Shown: piece after piece, positions 14,632 to 21,303 of the stretch
Numbering within the stretch: position 1 is the first letter of the stretch
How the letters are laid out: every line of letters begins with the position of its first letter
NCBI GenBank assembly: GCA_002369055.1
Contig: DFEL01000063.1
Span: forward strand, 1-23,933
From: Cyanobacteria bacterium UBA3803
Lineage (GTDB): Bacteria; Cyanobacteriota; Vampirovibrionia; Gastranaerophilales; Gastranaerophilaceae
Reading direction: 5' to 3'
DNA length: 23,933 bases
Notes under the pieces: model-generated
Told to the model about the DNA's origin: nothing
The model's database searches: none
The model's input: only the letters and a program-made list of their open reading frames with translations
Translations under genes and position numbers: made by a program

Positions 14632-14820
14632 AAAATGTTTTTCTTCACACACATTTTTAAGATTCAAGGTATGTAAGAGCCTGATCCCCTACCAACTTTG
14701 ACCCTAACCCGACAGGTATGCAGTTTTAGCAATCTGTTATAGCGAAAACCTCTTGGCAATCGGTATCTTTACATCAGGTAACGTAAAGAACTTTCACATA
14801 TCAAAGTTATATTTCCTAAC
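14604..14820 (-). ncRNA. Candidate structured non-coding RNA of about 215 nt
   Basis: A gene-free 309-bp gap contains, on the minus strand, a TATAAT (14831-14826) and, 200 bp on, a terminator. The putative RNA has an 8-bp closing helix AACUUUGA/UCAAAGUU (14808-14801 with 14701-14694). Inside it is a hairpin CUUUAC/GUAAAG (14788-14783 with 14772-14767) whose loop word CCUGAU (14778-14773) can pair with AUCAGG (14685-14680) outside the closing helix, forming a pseudoknot. AACUUU can also pair with a nearby AAAGUU, so two folds are possible. The -35 is only a T-run. No known family motif (6S, SRP, tmRNA, RNase P, common riboswitches) was recognised. There is no downstream gene in this orientation, so a trans-acting or housekeeping RNA is more likely than a riboswitch. 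Confidence 0.5.
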
Positions 14821-14874
14821 CTTACATTATATATAAGTATTTTTCTAAAAAAAAATTGCCTATATTATCAAATT

Positions 14875-16947
14875 TTAAAAAACTATATTTGAAAATACAC
14901 TATCTAAATTTCTGTTATAGCCTTCTAAATCAGCATTATAAACATAAAATTCAGCAGTATTTTTTCTTAACATTTGTAAATCAGGTGTTTCCAGTGGCGG
15001 CCCTGCCGGAGTAGAACGAGAACTGTTATGAGGATTTGAGATTATACCTGTTGCTCTTAACAAAGGAATAGAAAGCATGTTTCTAAATACTTCATATTGA
15101 TTTATTCCTCTTGTAAAAATACCAAAACCATTAGCCCATACAAATCTTTGCATTGGTGCTGTATTAGATTTTGCCTCAATACCTTTTTCTTTTGGCAAAT
15201 TTTGTCTTATATCGTAGTTATAATCAAAGGTTCTTTCAATTAATTCATTGAAATCTTCCGAATAAGTTTTGGAAATATTATCATTTAACACAAATTTTGC
15301 TTGTATCAAATGATTCTTATCTTCATTTATCCAATCAATGTTAAATTTTAGCAATTCCGAATTTTTATCCAATGAAACAATTACATCAAAAAATGATGTT
15401 TCAATTTTTAATGCACAACGCAAATTGCCTTCCATAACTTTTTTTGTTGAAATTATATCCGCAGAAATACCGTAATCATCCTTTACGGGCCCTTCGTTGT
15501 AACTATCGCCATTATCAATATAATCAACAAATTCCAGTTGTATATCGTTGTTGATTAATATGTTATTACCAATAACTTTCAGAGAAATCTTTGAATTAGA
15601 AATAGAATTATCATCAACATTCAAGTCTGTTTCATCATCAACAGGATTTAAAATAGTAAGTTCTGTCGGTCTAAGATTTTCAACCTCTGCAAGATAAGTA
15701 TAAATATCAGTATAATCTTCCGTTACCGGAATTCTTTGAGTATCTTGCAATATTTCATTATTAAAACCTTTTCTTGATGAAATCATCTGTAAATCTATCA
15801 ATTCATCACAAGATTCAAACTCTACAATACCTGAATAGGATTTTTCACCAATATTTATACCTAAAACTCCTGAACCAAGTTTAAATCTTACTTCGTCTTT
15901 TATAGTTTGACATATTTGCAAAATCTTTTTATATCTTACAATATTTTCCGCATGAACATCATCAACAGAACAACCGTAAACTCCGTCATGAGCCTGATTT
16001 TTTAATAATAATTTATAAGCATATTCAATTAATTTATCATAGTCCAAATTGAAATGTTTTTGTAATTTATCCGCAAGAGGCAACTCATGGCAAGATAACA
16101 CATTGTATCTTTTTATGTCCGGTCTTGATGAAAAAGAACCCGGTAAAATAAATGTTTTTGAATTATCTCGCAATTCATCATTCCATTCAAACTGTGTAAA
16201 TCTGTCTTTGACTAATTCAAAATATTCAAAAGGAGAACTTAACCTAATCTGATAATCGGTTAAGCGAGCATTCACTTCTCTTATTTGACTTGCAATATCT
16301 GCTTCAACTCCCAAATGATCGGCACCAATTGGCATCAAGAGAACATCTCCCGACTTTTCGGCAATTTTATCAAGATTATTTTTAATACATTCAGCCTTTT
16401 TATCTATGTCAAACGGTGCTGAAAAGAAATCCATAAAGTAACCTCTTACAAGATTTACCGTATCAATGCCGTTAAACTTAAATTCAGCCGGAATATCTCC
16501 ACAACCACGCCATACAACACATTTGTCAATACCAAATTCTTTAAAAATCTTACATACATTTTTTGAATGTCCGAATGTATCTGCCAAATAACCTATGAAA
16601 TCTGTACAGCCCATATTTTTAGCATATTCAATACCATATTTCAGATTATGTTCAAAAACATTTTTGTCTGTCAAAAATTCATCAACAAGAGTATAAAACG
16701 GTCCAATAAAAAGTTTTTTTTCAGAAACTAATCGTTTAACCAAATCTAACTTTTCAGGTCTGATTTCAAGATAATCTTCCAAAGCTCCAACTTGTCCGTC
16801 AAAATAAAATGACGGAATTTTGTTATTTTCAAGCAAGTTTAAGATATTATCGAAAACACGCAAAAGTCTTATTCTAAAAACCTCAAACTCCCTGTACCAT
16901 TCTCTATCCCAATGAGTGTGTAAATATGCAATAACTTTTTTTTTCAT
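14875..16947 (-). CDS. Glycoside hydrolase family 38 alpha-mannosidase
   Basis: A 690-residue retaining alpha-mannosidase. The N-terminal zinc site is HTHWDREW (residues 10-17), followed by FYFDGQ (47-52). The catalytic nucleophile is D123 in GYLADTFGHS, and NQAHDGVYGCSVDDVH carries the second zinc/active-site motif. The C-terminal beta region is shorter than in typical 800-1000 residue members. No signal peptide is visible, so it should act on imported mannosides or mannosylated glycans inside the cell. The ATG at 16947 has no ribosome-binding site but lies 6 nt after an extended -10 (TGATAAAAT), suggesting a leaderless transcript. It is divergent from folK with only 69 bp between them. No transporter or other mannan gene is adjacent. 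Confidence 0.95.
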   Translation of the reverse strand: MKKKVIAYLHTHWDREWYREFEVFRIRLLRVFDNILNLLENNKIPSFYFDGQVGALEDYLEIRPEKLDLVKRLVSEKKLFIGPFYTLVDEFLTDKNVFEHNLKYGIEYAKNMGCTDFIGYLADTFGHSKNVCKIFKEFGIDKCVVWRGCGDIPAEFKFNGIDTVNLVRGYFMDFFSAPFDIDKKAECIKNNLDKIAEKSGDVLLMPIGADHLGVEADIASQIREVNARLTDYQIRLSSPFEYFELVKDRFTQFEWNDELRDNSKTFILPGSFSSRPDIKRYNVLSCHELPLADKLQKHFNLDYDKLIEYAYKLLLKNQAHDGVYGCSVDDVHAENIVRYKKILQICQTIKDEVRFKLGSGVLGINIGEKSYSGIVEFESCDELIDLQMISSRKGFNNEILQDTQRIPVTEDYTDIYTYLAEVENLRPTELTILNPVDDETDLNVDDNSISNSKISLKVIGNNILINNDIQLEFVDYIDNGDSYNEGPVKDDYGISADIISTKKVMEGNLRCALKIETSFFDVIVSLDKNSELLKFNIDWINEDKNHLIQAKFVLNDNISKTYSEDFNELIERTFDYNYDIRQNLPKEKGIEAKSNTAPMQRFVWANGFGIFTRGINQYEVFRNMLSIPLLRATGIISNPHNSSRSTPAGPPLETPDLQMLRKNTAEFYVYNADLEGYNRNLDSVFSNIVF

Positions 16948-16953
16948 ATAATA

Positions 16954-16962
16954 ATTTTATCA
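16954..16962 (-). promoter_or_regulatory. Extended -10 promoter of the GH38 gene
   Basis: Minus-strand TG-A-TAAAAT (16962-16954) with no good -35, as is common for extended -10 promoters. Six bases separate it from the ATG. Confidence 0.5.
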
Positions 16963-16980
16963 CAAAAAATTAATATTTTA

Positions 16981-17009
16981 TTGACAAAATAAAAGTCATG
17001 GTTCAAAAT
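16981..17009 (+). promoter_or_regulatory. Promoter of folK
   Basis: TTGACA (16981-16986), 17-bp spacer, CAAAAT (17004-17009). Seven bases separate the -10 from the ATG at 17017, and no ribosome-binding site is present, so the mRNA may be leaderless. Confidence 0.55.
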
Positions 17010-17016
17010 GTAAAGC

Positions 17017-17523
17017 ATGACACTGGTATATTTAAGTCTTGGTTCAAACAAAGGCGACAGAGTAGGGTATATTCAACAAGCGACATCAATCCTTGACGGA
17101 ATTGATGGTATAAGTCTTGTACGAACTTCGGCGTTCTATGAATCAGAACCATGGGGATGCGATACAAAAAATTGGTTTGTTAATGCAATGATAGAAATTA
17201 ATACAACATTATCCCCTCAAGAACTTTTAACAACCGTGAACAAAGTTGAAGCTCAACTCGGAAGAAATCGAGAATTGGAAGGTCATTACGGAGATAGAAC
17301 TCTTGATATAGACATTATATTTTACGGAAATGAAATTGTTAATGATGAAAATTTAATTATTCCACACAAATTCTTTCATCAAAGAGCCTTTACACTTGTG
17401 CCTATGCTTGAATTAGCACCAAATTTTGTACATCCGACATTGAAAAAAACAATTATGCAACTTCACGAAGAATTAGAAAATCCTGAAATGGTATTTCTTT
17501 ACGGAACAAGAGTTGATGTGTAA
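17017..17523 (+). CDS. folK: 2-amino-4-hydroxy-6-hydroxymethyldihydropteridine pyrophosphokinase (HPPK)
   Basis: HPPK transfers pyrophosphate from ATP to 6-hydroxymethyl-7,8-dihydropterin in folate synthesis. The 168-residue length is normal. Clear motifs are LSLGSNKGDR near the N-terminus, FYESEPWG (pterin pocket) and the signature GHYGDRTLDIDIIFYG with the two magnesium-binding aspartates (DIDI), then IPHKFFHQRAFTLVPMLEL. It overlaps the following flavoprotein gene by 8 nt, so the two are probably translated together. No folB or folP gene is adjacent. Confidence 0.97.
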   Translation: MTLVYLSLGSNKGDRVGYIQQATSILDGIDGISLVRTSAFYESEPWGCDTKNWFVNAMIEINTTLSPQELLTTVNKVEAQLGRNRELEGHYGDRTLDIDIIFYGNEIVNDENLIIPHKFFHQRAFTLVPMLELAPNFVHPTLKKTIMQLHEELENPEMVFLYGTRVDV

Positions 17524-18667
17524 AATTGCAATTATAGGTGCGGGCCCTGCCGGATGCATGGCTGCATGCAACCTTGATAAACGATTTGAAATAACGTTAT
17601 TTGACAAAAATTCACCCCTAAAAACACTACTGCCAACAGGTGGCGGAAAATGCAATCTTGCACATGCTGAATATGATTTTAAAGAATTAGTTAAAAGCTA
17701 TCCTCGTGGAGAAAAGTTTTTATACTCAGTTTTTTCGCAATTTTGTACTGCCGAAACCCTAAACTTCTTTGAAAAAATTGGCATAAAAACATACACAAGA
17801 AATGACAATAGAATATTTCCAACATCAAATAATTCTCAAGACGTTAGAAAAAAAATTTTAGACCAACTTCATCACTGCAAATTTCAAAAAGAAGAAGTTA
17901 TTTCTATAATTGAACATACAAACGGCTTTGAATTACAAACAAATAAAGCAACCTATTTATTTGACTATATAATAATTGCAACAGGAGGCAAAAGTAATTA
18001 CTCTTTTATAGAAAGTCTGGGACACACAATAATTTCACCAAAGCCTGCACTTGTAGCACTAAAAACTCAACCATGCCACAAAATACTTCAAGGAGTATCC
18101 GTAAAAAATTGCAAAATAACAGCGGAAAATCATAAAGTATACGGAGATATTTTATTCACAAACGACGGACTCACAGGCCCTGCAATATACGAACTTTCCT
18201 CGATTAATGCACAAAAAGAACTACCCTATGAAATTATCATAGACTTTATAAATGATGATAATTTTGATTTGCAAAATGAATTTAATCTAAACCCACACAA
18301 AAATTTAGGCAACTTACTAAACAAATATTTACCAAAATCATTGATAAATACACTTGTACGCACAGATTTGGAACAAAAATGCTGCACAATAAGAACTAAT
18401 ACTAAAGTATTAGTTAATTCAATATTAAGAGATTTTAAGCTAACAGTAACTGGAACAAAAAAAGACGGTGAAACAGTTACTTGCGGCGGAGTTACGCTGG
18501 ATGAAATAAATTCAAAATCAATGACATCAAAAAAAATCAATAACTTATTATTCTGCGGAGAAGTTACAAATGTTGACGGATTATGCGGTGGATATAACCT
18601 GCAATATTGCTGGTCTTCGGGATATATAGCAGCACAAACCATAAATAAAACATGTAAATTTATGTAA
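17516..18667 (+). CDS. HI0933-family FAD-dependent oxidoreductase
   Basis: A 383-residue flavoprotein of the HI0933/YhiN family, whose physiological substrate is not established. The FAD-binding Rossmann motif is IIGAGPAGCMAA at the N-terminus. Family blocks follow: LLPTGGGKCNLAH, RIFPTSNNSQDVRKKIL, FTNDGLTGPAIYELS, VTCGGVTLDEI and the C-terminal LFCGEVTNVDGLCGGYNLQ with the second FAD-contacting glycines. The ATG at 17516 is preferred over a TTG one codon upstream; it overlaps the folK stop region. Several cysteines occur (C24-type positions and KCNLAH), as is common in the family. A terminator after the gene is not obvious. Confidence 0.93.
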   Translation: MCKIAIIGAGPAGCMAACNLDKRFEITLFDKNSPLKTLLPTGGGKCNLAHAEYDFKELVKSYPRGEKFLYSVFSQFCTAETLNFFEKIGIKTYTRNDNRIFPTSNNSQDVRKKILDQLHHCKFQKEEVISIIEHTNGFELQTNKATYLFDYIIIATGGKSNYSFIESLGHTIISPKPALVALKTQPCHKILQGVSVKNCKITAENHKVYGDILFTNDGLTGPAIYELSSINAQKELPYEIIIDFINDDNFDLQNEFNLNPHKNLGNLLNKYLPKSLINTLVRTDLEQKCCTIRTNTKVLVNSILRDFKLTVTGTKKDGETVTCGGVTLDEINSKSMTSKKINNLLFCGEVTNVDGLCGGYNLQYCWSSGYIAAQTINKTCKFM

Positions 18668-18783
18668 CATTATTCTCGAGAATTAATACTTTAGAGTTAT
18701 ATTTTATTTTATTTGTGGTACTATAATATTACATTACCTGTATGATTTTATATTTAGATAACACTATTTATATATATTAGTGC

Positions 18784-18812
18784 TTGACTAAAAAAATAGA
18801 ATCTGCTAGGAT
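18784..18812 (+). promoter_or_regulatory. Promoter of the second prepilin-like gene
   Basis: TTGACT (18784-18789), 17-bp spacer ending in TGC, then TAGGAT (18807-18812). The TGC makes it an extended -10. The predicted leader is about 44 nt, close to that of the first prepilin-like gene. Confidence 0.65.
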
Positions 18813-18862
18813 AACTAAATAGAATTAGTATACATGACACAAATAATAGAAAGGTACAAGAC

Positions 18863-19522
18863 ATGATGAAAAAACACGCAGGTTTTACATTAGCAGAAGT
18901 TTTGATTACTCTAGGTATCATTGGTGTTGTAGCCGCAATGACTATTCCAACCTTAATGTCAAATACGGGTAAAGCAGAATTTAAAACAGCATTCAAGAAA
19001 ATTATTTCAGCCGTTAACCAAGCCGTAACACTATCAGTAGCAATTGATTATATGGACTTTGGTGATGCAACTTCAGGTACGGGAGCCGACTCGGTATTTG
19101 AAATTTTAAGAAAGAAAATGCAAATTGCCAAAACTGAATCAACAGCAGTAGACGATATTAAGAGAATGTTTGGAACAACAGGTGGTAGTAACTACACCAT
19201 TTTCTTTGCAGATGGTATGGTATTATCATATCCGCAATCAATGCATAACTGTACAAACTATGACAATATCAACATGAAGGGTTGTGCGGCTATCGTTGAC
19301 GTAAACGGTGTAAAAAATCCTAACAGATTATCAAACTGCCAATACAGTGCAGCATCAGGTACATTATCAACAATTACAAATGATAGTAGTGTTAGCGGTT
19401 CAAACAGTAATTTCTGCGGTGAAGAAAATACTTTAGTATCAGACCAATACTCAGTAAGATTTAAAGGTCAACAACTTATCCCTAACGGATACGCTGCAAG
19501 ATACGTATTGTACGAAAAATAG
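18863..19522 (+). CDS. Type IV prepilin-like (pseudopilin-like) secreted protein
   Basis: The leader MMKKHAG is followed by FTLAEVLITLGIIGVVAAM, a canonical class III signal with glycine at -1 and glutamate at +5. This leader style, with the TIPTLM continuation, is characteristic of many prepilin-like proteins in gut Gastranaerophilales. The mature domain of about 210 residues contains four cysteines (HNCTN, KGCAA, SNCQY, FCGEE) and a VDVNGVKNPNRL segment similar to VDIDGPNKGP in the protein at 1092-1838, suggesting a shared C-terminal fold. AAAGG (18850-18854) lies 8 nt before the ATG. It is a single-gene unit with its own promoter and a strong terminator. Its exact role (pilus, secretion pseudopilus or adhesin) is not shown. 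Confidence 0.87.
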   Translation: MMKKHAGFTLAEVLITLGIIGVVAAMTIPTLMSNTGKAEFKTAFKKIISAVNQAVTLSVAIDYMDFGDATSGTGADSVFEILRKKMQIAKTESTAVDDIKRMFGTTGGSNYTIFFADGMVLSYPQSMHNCTNYDNINMKGCAAIVDVNGVKNPNRLSNCQYSAASGTLSTITNDSSVSGSNSNFCGEENTLVSDQYSVRFKGQQLIPNGYAARYVLYEK

Positions 19523-19543
19523 AAACTGCGTGAAATATATAGC

Positions 19544-19574
19544 AAAAAAGGTTGAACTGAGTTCAACCTTTTTT
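19544..19574 (+). terminator. Strong terminator of the prepilin-like gene
   Basis: Perfect 14-bp arms (19544-19557, 19561-19574) with a TGA loop, A6 before and T6 at the end. Confidence 0.95.
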
Positions 19575-19578
19575 ATGC

Positions 19579-19638
19579 AAAAAAATAGACCTTAAAACTA
19601 AGGTCTGTCCGTTTAAATAAGAAGAGAGAGCTTTATAT
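19579..19638 (-). ncRNA. Candidate small RNA of about 60 nt with CU-rich body
   Basis: On the minus strand a near-perfect promoter (19673-19645) is followed within 70 bp by a terminator hairpin (19606-19587, stem AGACCUUA/UAAGGUCU, loop GUUU on this strand) and then A and T7. Between them is unpaired-looking RNA with GCUCUCUCUUCUUAUUU, a pyrimidine run able to pair with purine-rich ribosome-binding sites. There is no open reading frame of note. It lies between convergent and divergent neighbours: the prepilin terminator on one side and the infC promoter on the other. This architecture is what a trans-acting sRNA gene looks like. The targets and existence of the transcript are inferred. Confidence 0.6.
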
Positions 19639-19644
19639 AAGACA

Positions 19645-19673
19645 ATTATGCAACGAAATAACAGACTTGTCAA
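19645..19673 (-). promoter_or_regulatory. Promoter of the candidate sRNA
   Basis: TTGACA (19673-19668), 17 bp, CATAAT (19650-19645) on the minus strand: 11 of 12 consensus bases with ideal spacing. No protein-coding gene follows in this direction. Confidence 0.75.
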
Positions 19674-19733
19674 AAATATTTTAACTTATGTAAAGCATTA
19701 GAAAACAAAAAATCTGTAATTTAGACCATATTG

Positions 19734-19742
19734 TGTTATCAT
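19734..19742 (+). promoter_or_regulatory. Extended -10 promoter of infC
   Basis: TG-T-TATCAT (19734-19742) with a weak -35. The transcript would begin near 19749, about 30 nt before the AUA start. Confidence 0.45.
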
Positions 19743-19777
19743 GAACGAGTAGGATATTATATAAGGAGAACCTAACC

Positions 19778-20329
19778 ATAGCAGGCGAAGATAGAAACAG
19801 TCAAAGAAAAGACTCAAAAGATAAAGTTATAATGAACGAAAAAATTAGAGTAAAAGAAGTTCGTTTAATTGGAGATGACGGTACTAATCACGGAGTAGTG
19901 CCAACATCTGAAGCATTACAAATGGCAGAAGATGCTGATTTAGATTTAGTATTAATAAATCCAAACCAAGACCCGCCTGTTGCAAAGATATTAAACTACG
20001 GAAAATACAAATATGAAGTTGAAAAAAGAGCAAAAGAAGCGAAAAAGAAACAGCATACCGTAGATATCAAGGAAATAAAAATAAGATATAAAATAGATGT
20101 TCATGATTATCAAGTAAGAATAAATAATATAAAAAAATTCATTTCACAAGGTAACAAGGTAAAAATTGTTGTAATGTTAAGAGGTCGTGAAATGCAACAT
20201 TCAAAACTTGCATTTGATTTAGCGGAACGATTTATAGAAGATTTAAAAAACGAACCTATGACGCTGGAAAAGAAACCACAAATGGAAGGCCGAAACGTAA
20301 CCTTGCTATTTGGGCCACCTGTAAAATAA
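19778..20329 (+). CDS. infC: Translation initiation factor IF-3, likely AUA start
   Basis: IF-3 binds the 30S subunit, blocks premature 50S joining and checks start codons and initiator tRNA. The body from MNEKIRVKEVRLIGDDG through SEALQMAEDADLDLVLINP to VKIVVMLRGREM and NVTLLFGPP covers both IF-3 domains. The first ATG (19832) has no ribosome-binding site, whereas AAGGAG (19763-19768) lies 9 nt before an in-frame ATA at 19778. Eighteen extra charged residues (AGEDRNSQRKDSKDKVI follows the start) bring the protein to 183 residues, a normal IF-3 length. Rare start codons of the AUU/AUA/AUC type are known for infC, where they allow autoregulation by IF-3 itself. No rpmI/rplT follows, unlike the classic operon; tRNA-Phe is next. 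Confidence 0.93.
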   Translation: MAGEDRNSQRKDSKDKVIMNEKIRVKEVRLIGDDGTNHGVVPTSEALQMAEDADLDLVLINPNQDPPVAKILNYGKYKYEVEKRAKEAKKKQHTVDIKEIKIRYKIDVHDYQVRINNIKKFISQGNKVKIVVMLRGREMQHSKLAFDLAERFIEDLKNEPMTLEKKPQMEGRNVTLLFGPPVK

Positions 20330-20333
20330 AAAC

Positions 20334-20361
20334 TTGACGAGAAAAATTTATACGATAGAAT
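20334..20361 (+). promoter_or_regulatory. Promoter of the tRNA-Phe locus
   Basis: TTGACG (20334-20339), 16 bp, TAGAAT (20356-20361), directly after infC. The -10 is identical to that of tRNA-Thr at the right edge. A transcript from here would run through both 102-bp repeats into the tRNA. A 7-bp hairpin CAAACAA/TTGTTTG lies at 20369-20387. Confidence 0.6.
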
Positions 20362-20412
20362 ATATATACAAACAATTGAGTTGTTTGCGTTATATAGATT
20401 AAACAGAAACAT

Positions 20413-20616
20413 GCCGCGTTAGCTCAGTCACGGTGAGCGAAGCGGAACCGAAGTCAAATTGAGTTAGAGCATTGCTCTACCAACTGATTTCAAAAAAAAA
20501 TTGAATAGAAACATGCCGCGTTAGCTCAGTCACGGTGAGCGAAGCGGAACCGAAGTCAAATTGAGTTAGAGCATTGCTCTACCAACTGATTTCAAAAAAA
20601 AATTGAATATAAACAT
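20413..20616 (+). repeat. Two tandem 102-bp units carrying the tRNA-Phe 5' end and an antisense D-arm
   Basis: Units 20413-20514 and 20515-20616 differ at one base by eye. Each begins with the first 16 bases of the tRNA-Phe gene (GCCGCGTTAGCTCAGT), continues with an unrelated segment that can fold on itself (20429-20450 region), and then has TTAGAGCATTGCTCTACC. Its last part contains TTGCTCTACCAACTGA, the exact reverse complement of the tRNA D-arm (20628-20643). The real tRNA starts exactly one period after the second unit. The units have no anticodon or T-arm, so they are not tRNA genes. Confidence 0.95.
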
Positions 20617-20692
20617 GCCGCGTTAGCTCAGTTGGTAGAGCAAGGGACTGAAAATCCCTGTGTCCTTGGTTCGATTCCGAGACGCGGCACCA
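20617..20692 (+). tRNA. tRNA-Phe (anticodon GAA), CCA encoded
   Basis: Complete cloverleaf: acceptor GCCGCGT/ACGCGGC, D-arm with GTTGGTAGAGC, anticodon stem AGGGA/TCCCT with loop CTGAAAA giving anticodon GAA, T-arm with GGTTCGATTCC, discriminator A and an encoded CCA ending at 20692. It is preceded by two partial direct copies of its 5' end and followed 3 nt later by a terminator. Sequences complementary to its D-arm and T-arm flank it on both sides. Confidence 0.98.
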
Positions 20693-20900
20693 TTAAAAAC
20701 ACTCCATAAGGAGTGTTTTTTTTCGTCTCGAAATCTCACCTTTGGTTCTCACCTCTCGAAAAACAATACTTAATTGTTTTTCTCGGCAGAGTGAGACGCG
20801 GCACCATTAAAAACACTCCATAAGGAGTGTTTTTTTTCGTCTCAAAATCTCACCTATGGTTCTCACCTCTCGAAAAACAATACTTAATCGTGCAAAATAG
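20681..20900 (+). repeat. Tandem duplication of the tRNA-Phe 3' end plus terminator (period 114 bp)
   Basis: The segment from GACGCGGCACCATT at 20681 recurs at 20795, exactly 114 bp later. It includes the CCA end, the terminator and about 45 more bases, with only two or three differences until divergence near 20890. The second copy is a tRNA 3'-end fragment without a tRNA body. After the first terminator, CGTCTCGAAATC (20724-20735) is the reverse complement, 11 of 12, of the tRNA T-arm/acceptor junction at 20673-20684. Copy one also has a perfect 10-bp hairpin at 20758-20782 that is broken in copy two. Confidence 0.9.
20695..20723 (+). terminator. tRNA-Phe terminator, with a second copy at 20809-20837
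   Basis: Perfect 11-bp arms AAAAACACTCC/GGAGTGTTTTT with loop ATAA and T8. The whole terminator is repeated 114 bp downstream. Confidence 0.93.
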
Positions 20901-20960
20901 CTGAAATAATTTAATTTTTACATATGTAAATTTGTAATTTTGCTGTAGAAAATGGTGCAG

Positions 20961-20992
20961 ATTGCAAATTGCAGACAGTTTGCAATTTTTTT
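20961..20992 (+). terminator. Terminator-like hairpin before the gene remnant
   Basis: ATTGCAAA (20961-20968) and TTTGCAAT (20979-20986) form a perfect 8-bp stem with a 10-nt loop, followed by a T-run to 20992. Upstream, TTTACATATGTAAA (20917-20930) is a perfect 14-bp palindrome. What this terminator ends is not clear. Confidence 0.55.
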
Positions 20993-21222
20993 GTAAAATA
21001 AATAAAGAACAATTAGGTGCAACAACACTTAATATTAACGGGCATGCTTTTTGCGTAGTAGATTCTGATGAAAATAGTATTCTTATACAAGAATCCAATT
21101 TAACAGAAGTTTATAAAAACAATCTTGAATTAATACCAAATACATTTCCTCCAACATATAAAATATCAAAAGAACAGTTTAATTCTCAGGTTGAAAGCTT
21201 TGGTGTAATTAAATGGAACTAA
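20962..21222 (+). pseudogene. Probable C-terminal gene remnant, no recognised family
   Basis: An open frame of about 86 codons whose second half looks like real protein (NINGHAFCVVDSDENSIL, NNLELIPNTFPPTYKI, VESFGVIKWN). It has no ATG, no ribosome-binding site, and the only early start is a TTG inside a terminator hairpin. An in-frame stop lies at 20935-20937. It therefore looks like the tail of a gene whose front was lost, possibly when the adjacent tRNA repeats arose. The GHAF stretch recalls the histidine region of some papain-fold proteins, but this is too little to assign. It may also be a chance frame. Confidence 0.35.
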
Positions 21223-21251
21223 GTTGGAAAATTTTATACTAAATTACAACA

Positions 21252-21288
21252 AAAAATAAGGCGAAGCCAACGGCTTCGCCTTATTTTT
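21252..21288. terminator. Strong bidirectional terminator of the flagellar operon
   Basis: Perfect 17-bp arms (21252-21268, 21272-21288), GC-rich core with A5/T5 ends and a 3-nt loop. It closes the minus-strand flagellar operon and insulates it from the + strand remnant. Confidence 0.97.
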
Positions 21289-21303
21289 AACAATATAATC
21301 TTA

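Noticed and set aside
14604..14820. TPP or cobalamin riboswitch, SRP RNA, tmRNA or RNase P RNA
   Set aside because: An ACCTGAT word recalls TPP, but the CTGAGA partner is absent; no core motifs of the others are visible, and no gene follows in the right direction.
20413..20616. Additional tRNA-Phe genes or a CRISPR-like array in the tandem units
   Set aside because: Each unit has only the first 16 tRNA bases with no anticodon or T-arm, and there are just two contiguous units without spacers.
20850..21098. Minus-strand 82-codon frame downstream of tRNA-Phe
   Set aside because: It runs across repeats and a terminator hairpin, has no ribosome-binding site, and its translation is rich in C/F/S without a motif.
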